Source: Actinomycetes bacterium
Lineage (GTDB): Bacteria > Actinomycetota > Coriobacteriia > WRKU01 > WQUG01
DNA length: 8,782 bases
Assembly (NCBI GenBank): GCA_031268615.1
Contig: JAIRWZ010000108.1
Span: 1 to 8,782, forward strand
Direction of reading: 5' to 3'
The position numbers were made by a program, and so were the translations under genes. Each line of letters starts with the position of its first letter. The stretch's first letter is position 1. This document shows positions 6,637 through 8,782 of the stretch, in pieces. The notes beneath the pieces were generated by a model, which was not told where the DNA came from, did no database searches, and was given only the letters and a program-made list of their open reading frames with translations.

Positions 6637-7478
6637 GTATTGAGCCTGCCCCCGGCTTTTACCGGGGGTCCATACCAGCCACGGTGTCACCCTCCGAGAG
6701 GCTGAAATCTGTCTTGCAGCCTTTGGGTTCGCTGGTAGTAGCGTTTTCCGGTGGGGTGGACTCAACGCTGTTGCTTTCCGTAGCGGTTGAAGTTCTGGGT
6801 CGCGATAAGGTGCTGGCGGTGACAGCGCGCTCGTGTTCGTTCCCGCAGCGCGAGCTGGATGAAGCACGCGCCTTTTGCGTTGAGCGCGACATTCAGCAGG
6901 ATATTATAGATTCAGAAGAACTGGATATTGAGGGTTTTCGCGCTAACCCGCTGAACCGTTGTTATTTGTGCAAGACAGAACTCTTTGACAAAATCTGTGC
7001 CGTAGCGGTTGCTGGAGGATACGCCTACGTTGCTGACGGCTCCAATCTGGACGATGAGGGTGACTATCGTCCCGGTATGGTCGCTGTTGCCGAGCATGGC
7101 GTAATCAGTCCCTTGCGTGTCGCCGGCTTCACCAAGGCTGACATTCGCGCGCTGTCACGCGAGCGAGGTCTGCCGACAGCTGACAAACAGAGCTTTGCTT
7201 GTCTGGCCAGCCGCTTTCCCTTTGGCGAGGAGATTACGCTGGAAGCGCTCGCGCGGGTTGAAGCCGCCGAACAGTACCTGCTTGACCGGGGGCTGCACCA
7301 GGTGCGCGTGCGCTGTCATGGGGGCAATCTGGCTCGGATTGAGACGGATGAGGCAGGTATGGACGCACTCACTCCTCCTGAAGTGCGCAAGGAGGTAGCC
7401 GCACATCTGCGGAATTTAGGATTTCGCTATGTGACGCTGGACCTCGATGGCTATCGCAGCGGCTCCCTGAATCCCTAA
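6633..7478 (+). CDS. larE: LarE-type ATP-dependent sacrificial sulfur transferase
   Basis: A 281-residue cytoplasmic PP-loop ATPase that, in the known pathway, adenylylates the carboxylates of pyridinium biscarboxylate mononucleotide and donates its own cysteine sulfur, helping to make the nickel-pincer (NPN) cofactor of lactate racemase and relatives. The PP-loop is SGGVDS (39-44); NRCYLCKTELF (108-118) and SFACLASRFPFG (187-198) follow. Cys190 in CLASR sits where the sacrificial cysteine (Cys176 in Lactiplantibacillus plantarum) is expected, so this looks like the single-use type. The C-terminus reads LGFRYVTLDLDGYRSGSLN, typical of the family. The start is GTG at 6633, overlapping the DedA stop as GTGA, with AGGAAAAGAG upstream; the open frame extends further left but only through the DedA gene. 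A GTG at 6684 would leave a shorter lead before the PP-loop but lacks a Shine-Dalgarno. No larA, larB or larC is in the window. Confidence 0.9.
   Translation: MSIEPAPGFYRGSIPATVSPSERLKSVLQPLGSLVVAFSGGVDSTLLLSVAVEVLGRDKVLAVTARSCSFPQRELDEARAFCVERDIQQDIIDSEELDIEGFRANPLNRCYLCKTELFDKICAVAVAGGYAYVADGSNLDDEGDYRPGMVAVAEHGVISPLRVAGFTKADIRALSRERGLPTADKQSFACLASRFPFGEEITLEALARVEAAEQYLLDRGLHQVRVRCHGGNLARIETDEAGMDALTPPEVRKEVAAHLRNLGFRYVTLDLDGYRSGSLNP
6649..6668 (+). promoter_or_regulatory. GC-rich hairpin in the first codons of larE
   Basis: A perfect 7-bp stem, CCCCCGG (6649-6655) with CCGGGGG (6662-6668), encloses the loop CTTTTA. It lies 16-35 bases after the A/G of the GTG start and is not followed by a T-run. 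It could restrain translation of larE or mark the 3' end of a DedA-only message; the effect is inference. Confidence 0.5.
7359..7375 (+). repeat. Copy of the hairpin arm inside larE
   Basis: These 17 bases are the exact reverse complement of 1875-1891, the left arm of the hairpin between aguD and aguA. Here they encode Met-Asp-Ala-Leu-Thr-Pro in the C-terminal part of LarE. It may be coincidence, since the protein sequence at this point is family-like. Confidence 0.4.
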
Positions 7479-7503
7479 AGCCGGGCGGGTTTTGCTGGGT
7501 GCG

Positions 7504-7512
7504 TGGTAGTAT
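7504..7512 (+). promoter_or_regulatory. Possible extended -10 promoter upstream of the S41 protease
   Basis: TGGTAGTAT lies 31 bases before the ATG at 7544 in the 65-bp gap after larE. It has the TGn extension but only four of six -10 matches and no clear -35. Readthrough from larE is equally possible. Confidence 0.3.
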
Positions 7513-7531
7513 GGATATTCGTTTGTTGGAC

Positions 7532-7539
7532 GGAAAGGA
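7532..7539 (+). promoter_or_regulatory. Ribosome-binding site deciding the S41 protease start
   Basis: GGAAAGGA lies 4 bases before the ATG at 7544. Earlier in-frame starts (GTG 7499, ATG 7511) have no comparable site and would put charged residues ahead of the membrane anchor, so 7544 is chosen. Confidence 0.7.
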
Positions 7540-7543
7540 CCTT

Positions 7544-8773
7544 ATGAACAGGGCGACAAAAATAACAATTGCGGTGCTGGGCGCGGTGGCTATTGCGTTC
7601 ACGTTTTTTATCGGCGGATTTTTCTTTTCGCAGGCAATGTTGGCGCGTGGCAACAACCTGCGCGCAGAGACTTCCGAGCTGACCGGCAGTACGGCTGAAG
7701 TGTATCGCATGATGCAAGCCGAAGCGCTGGAGCCTCCCGATGAGACGACGGCAACGGTGGGGGCTTTGAACGGGCTGCTGAAGAGTAACGGCGACCGCTA
7801 CGCGCGCTATCTGCCGCCGGTGGCGCTGGAAAGCTATGACGAGGATATGAGCGGCGAGTTCGGTGGGATTGGCGTGCTGCTGGGCGAGAAAAATGACACG
7901 GCTTATGTTGTGCAGGTCTATCCTGATACGCCGGCGGAGCGCGCGGGCATTAAGGCGGAGGATTATTTTTATGGCATTGATGGCGATACGCGCGACAGCT
8001 GGACCACCGAAGAAATCCAGCAGCGGGTACGCGGCAAGGTTGGCACGGAGGTAGAAATAGAGCTGTTGCGTCCCTGGCCGGAAGACCAGATGCCGTCCGA
8101 CGCGAAGTATGTTCTGGGCGAGCCTTATACGGTTACGCTGAAGCGAGACAAGATTCAAAGTCCCAATACCGAAACCAAGCTGTTAAGCGGCAAGGTGGGC
8201 TATGTACGGCTGTATGAGTTCAACCGTAAGGCGACCGATGAGCTGCGTAGCGAATACGAAGGTTTGATTCAGAAGGGGGCAACTTCGCTGATTTTGGATT
8301 TGCGGGAAAACCCCGGCGGAGATTTGCAGGAAGCTGTGGGCGTGTCGTCGCTGTTTGTCAAGTCCGGAGTGATTGTTCAGATTGAGTCACGGGGAACGTC
8401 AAAGCCGGAACTGCTAAATGCGACAGGCAAGACGCTGACTAAGGAACTGCCGCTGGTGTGTCTGGTTGACGCAAATTCAGCGTCAGCGTCAGAAATCGTG
8501 GCGGGGGCTTTGCAGGATTACGACCGGGCGGTACTGGTCGGCACCGTGACCTTTGGCAAGGGTAGCGTGCAGACCCAATTCCCCTATCGGGAAGGGGCGG
8601 TATTTATGACGACGGCCCATTACCTGACAGGAAAGGGACGCGTCATTAACGAGGTCGGTAACACGCCTGACGTCGAAGTGCCGATGGCGGTGGATAAGCA
8701 GAGCGACCAGGCGACTGATACGCAGCTGCAACGCGCTTTGACAGAAGCACGAAAACTGGCAGCGAAGGAGTAA
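7544..8773 (+). CDS. S41-family C-terminal processing peptidase (CtpA/tail-specific protease)
   Basis: A 409-residue secreted or membrane-anchored serine protease. The N-terminus (residues 7-30) is one hydrophobic segment after MNRATK, a signal anchor or uncleaved signal peptide. A short helical region with the SNGDRYARYLPP motif (81-92) follows, then a PDZ domain (about 100-200; GEFGGIGVLLGEKN, YPDTPAERAGIKAED, GIDGD). The catalytic core (about 205-380) contains ILDLRENPGGDLQEAV (250-265), NSASASEI (311-318) and GTVTFGKGSVQTQF (333-346). Ser314 and Lys339 are 25 residues apart, as in known CtpA/Prc enzymes, with Gln343 four residues later, so the Ser-Lys dyad looks intact. Such proteases trim exported proteins or cell-wall hydrolases from their C-termini. 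Length is normal for the family. The start at 7544 is set by the nearby Shine-Dalgarno. It follows larE by 65 bp on the same strand. Confidence 0.95.
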   Translation: MNRATKITIAVLGAVAIAFTFFIGGFFFSQAMLARGNNLRAETSELTGSTAEVYRMMQAEALEPPDETTATVGALNGLLKSNGDRYARYLPPVALESYDEDMSGEFGGIGVLLGEKNDTAYVVQVYPDTPAERAGIKAEDYFYGIDGDTRDSWTTEEIQQRVRGKVGTEVEIELLRPWPEDQMPSDAKYVLGEPYTVTLKRDKIQSPNTETKLLSGKVGYVRLYEFNRKATDELRSEYEGLIQKGATSLILDLRENPGGDLQEAVGVSSLFVKSGVIVQIESRGTSKPELLNATGKTLTKELPLVCLVDANSASASEIVAGALQDYDRAVLVGTVTFGKGSVQTQFPYREGAVFMTTAHYLTGKGRVINEVGNTPDVEVPMAVDKQSDQATDTQLQRALTEARKLAAKE

Positions 8774-8782
8774 GGTTGTGGT
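8765..8782 (+). promoter_or_regulatory. Ribosome-binding site and probable start of a further gene
   Basis: AAGGAG (8765-8770) overlaps the last codons of the protease. A GTG at 8778-8780 follows 7 bases after it (or TTG at 8777), so a co-transcribed gene probably begins here and runs out of the window. Nothing can be said of its product. Confidence 0.4.

Noticed and set aside
7475..8158. 227-codon open frame on the minus strand opposite the S41 protease
   Set aside because: It overlaps a complete protease with PDZ and catalytic motifs, and its His/Arg/Ala-rich translation looks like an antisense shadow.
1..8782. tRNA, rRNA, CRISPR array, insertion sequence or prophage
   Set aside because: No cloverleaf, regularly spaced repeat, transposase, integrase or terminal inverted repeats were seen; coding regions account for almost all of the window.

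Overview
This 8.8 kb window comes from a bacterial chromosome of moderately high G+C content. It carries compact co-directional gene blocks, overlapping stop/start codons (TTGA, GTGA) and several GTG or TTG starts. The gene styles suggest Actinomycetota, perhaps class Coriobacteriia: a basic, Ala/Arg-rich cytoplasmic tail before the single membrane helix of the M23 protein, and a promoter -10 box almost touching a start codon. This is inference; there is no rRNA or marker gene to prove it.

Region 1 (1-3639, + strand) is an agmatine deiminase operon: the 3' part of putrescine carbamoyltransferase, an agmatine/putrescine antiporter, agmatine deiminase and a TetR-type regulator. Region 2 (3660-4607, - strand) is a complete carbamate kinase. 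It converges on the operon and has its own extended -10 promoter. Together these genes make a full pathway. Agmatine is imported in exchange for putrescine and deiminated to N-carbamoylputrescine plus ammonia. Phosphorolysis then gives putrescine and carbamoyl phosphate, and carbamate kinase turns the latter into ATP. The products are energy and ammonia, the latter helping with acid resistance. Two points differ from the enterococcal aguBDAC layout: the kinase is inverted and separately transcribed, and the adjacent regulator is of the TetR rather than the LuxR type.

Region 3 (4724-5893, - strand) encodes a single-pass membrane protein with a C-terminal M23/LytM-like domain, in which the usual first zinc-ligand His appears to be a Met. 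An 83-bp divergent intergenic region separates it from region 4 (5977-8773, + strand). Region 4 holds a DedA-family membrane protein, a LarE-type sulfur transferase that overlaps it by 4 bp, and an S41 C-terminal processing protease with an N-terminal membrane anchor. A Shine-Dalgarno at the right edge suggests another gene begins there.

The most unexpected non-coding signal is a 36-nt near-perfect hairpin between aguD and aguA. Its 17-nt arm (consensus ATGGACGYACTCMCTYC) recurs at the carbamate kinase ribosome-binding site and start codon, and again inside larE. No tRNA, rRNA, CRISPR array, insertion sequence or phage gene was seen. The gene content is largely recognisable housekeeping and catabolic functions, and I see no convincing new multi-gene system.
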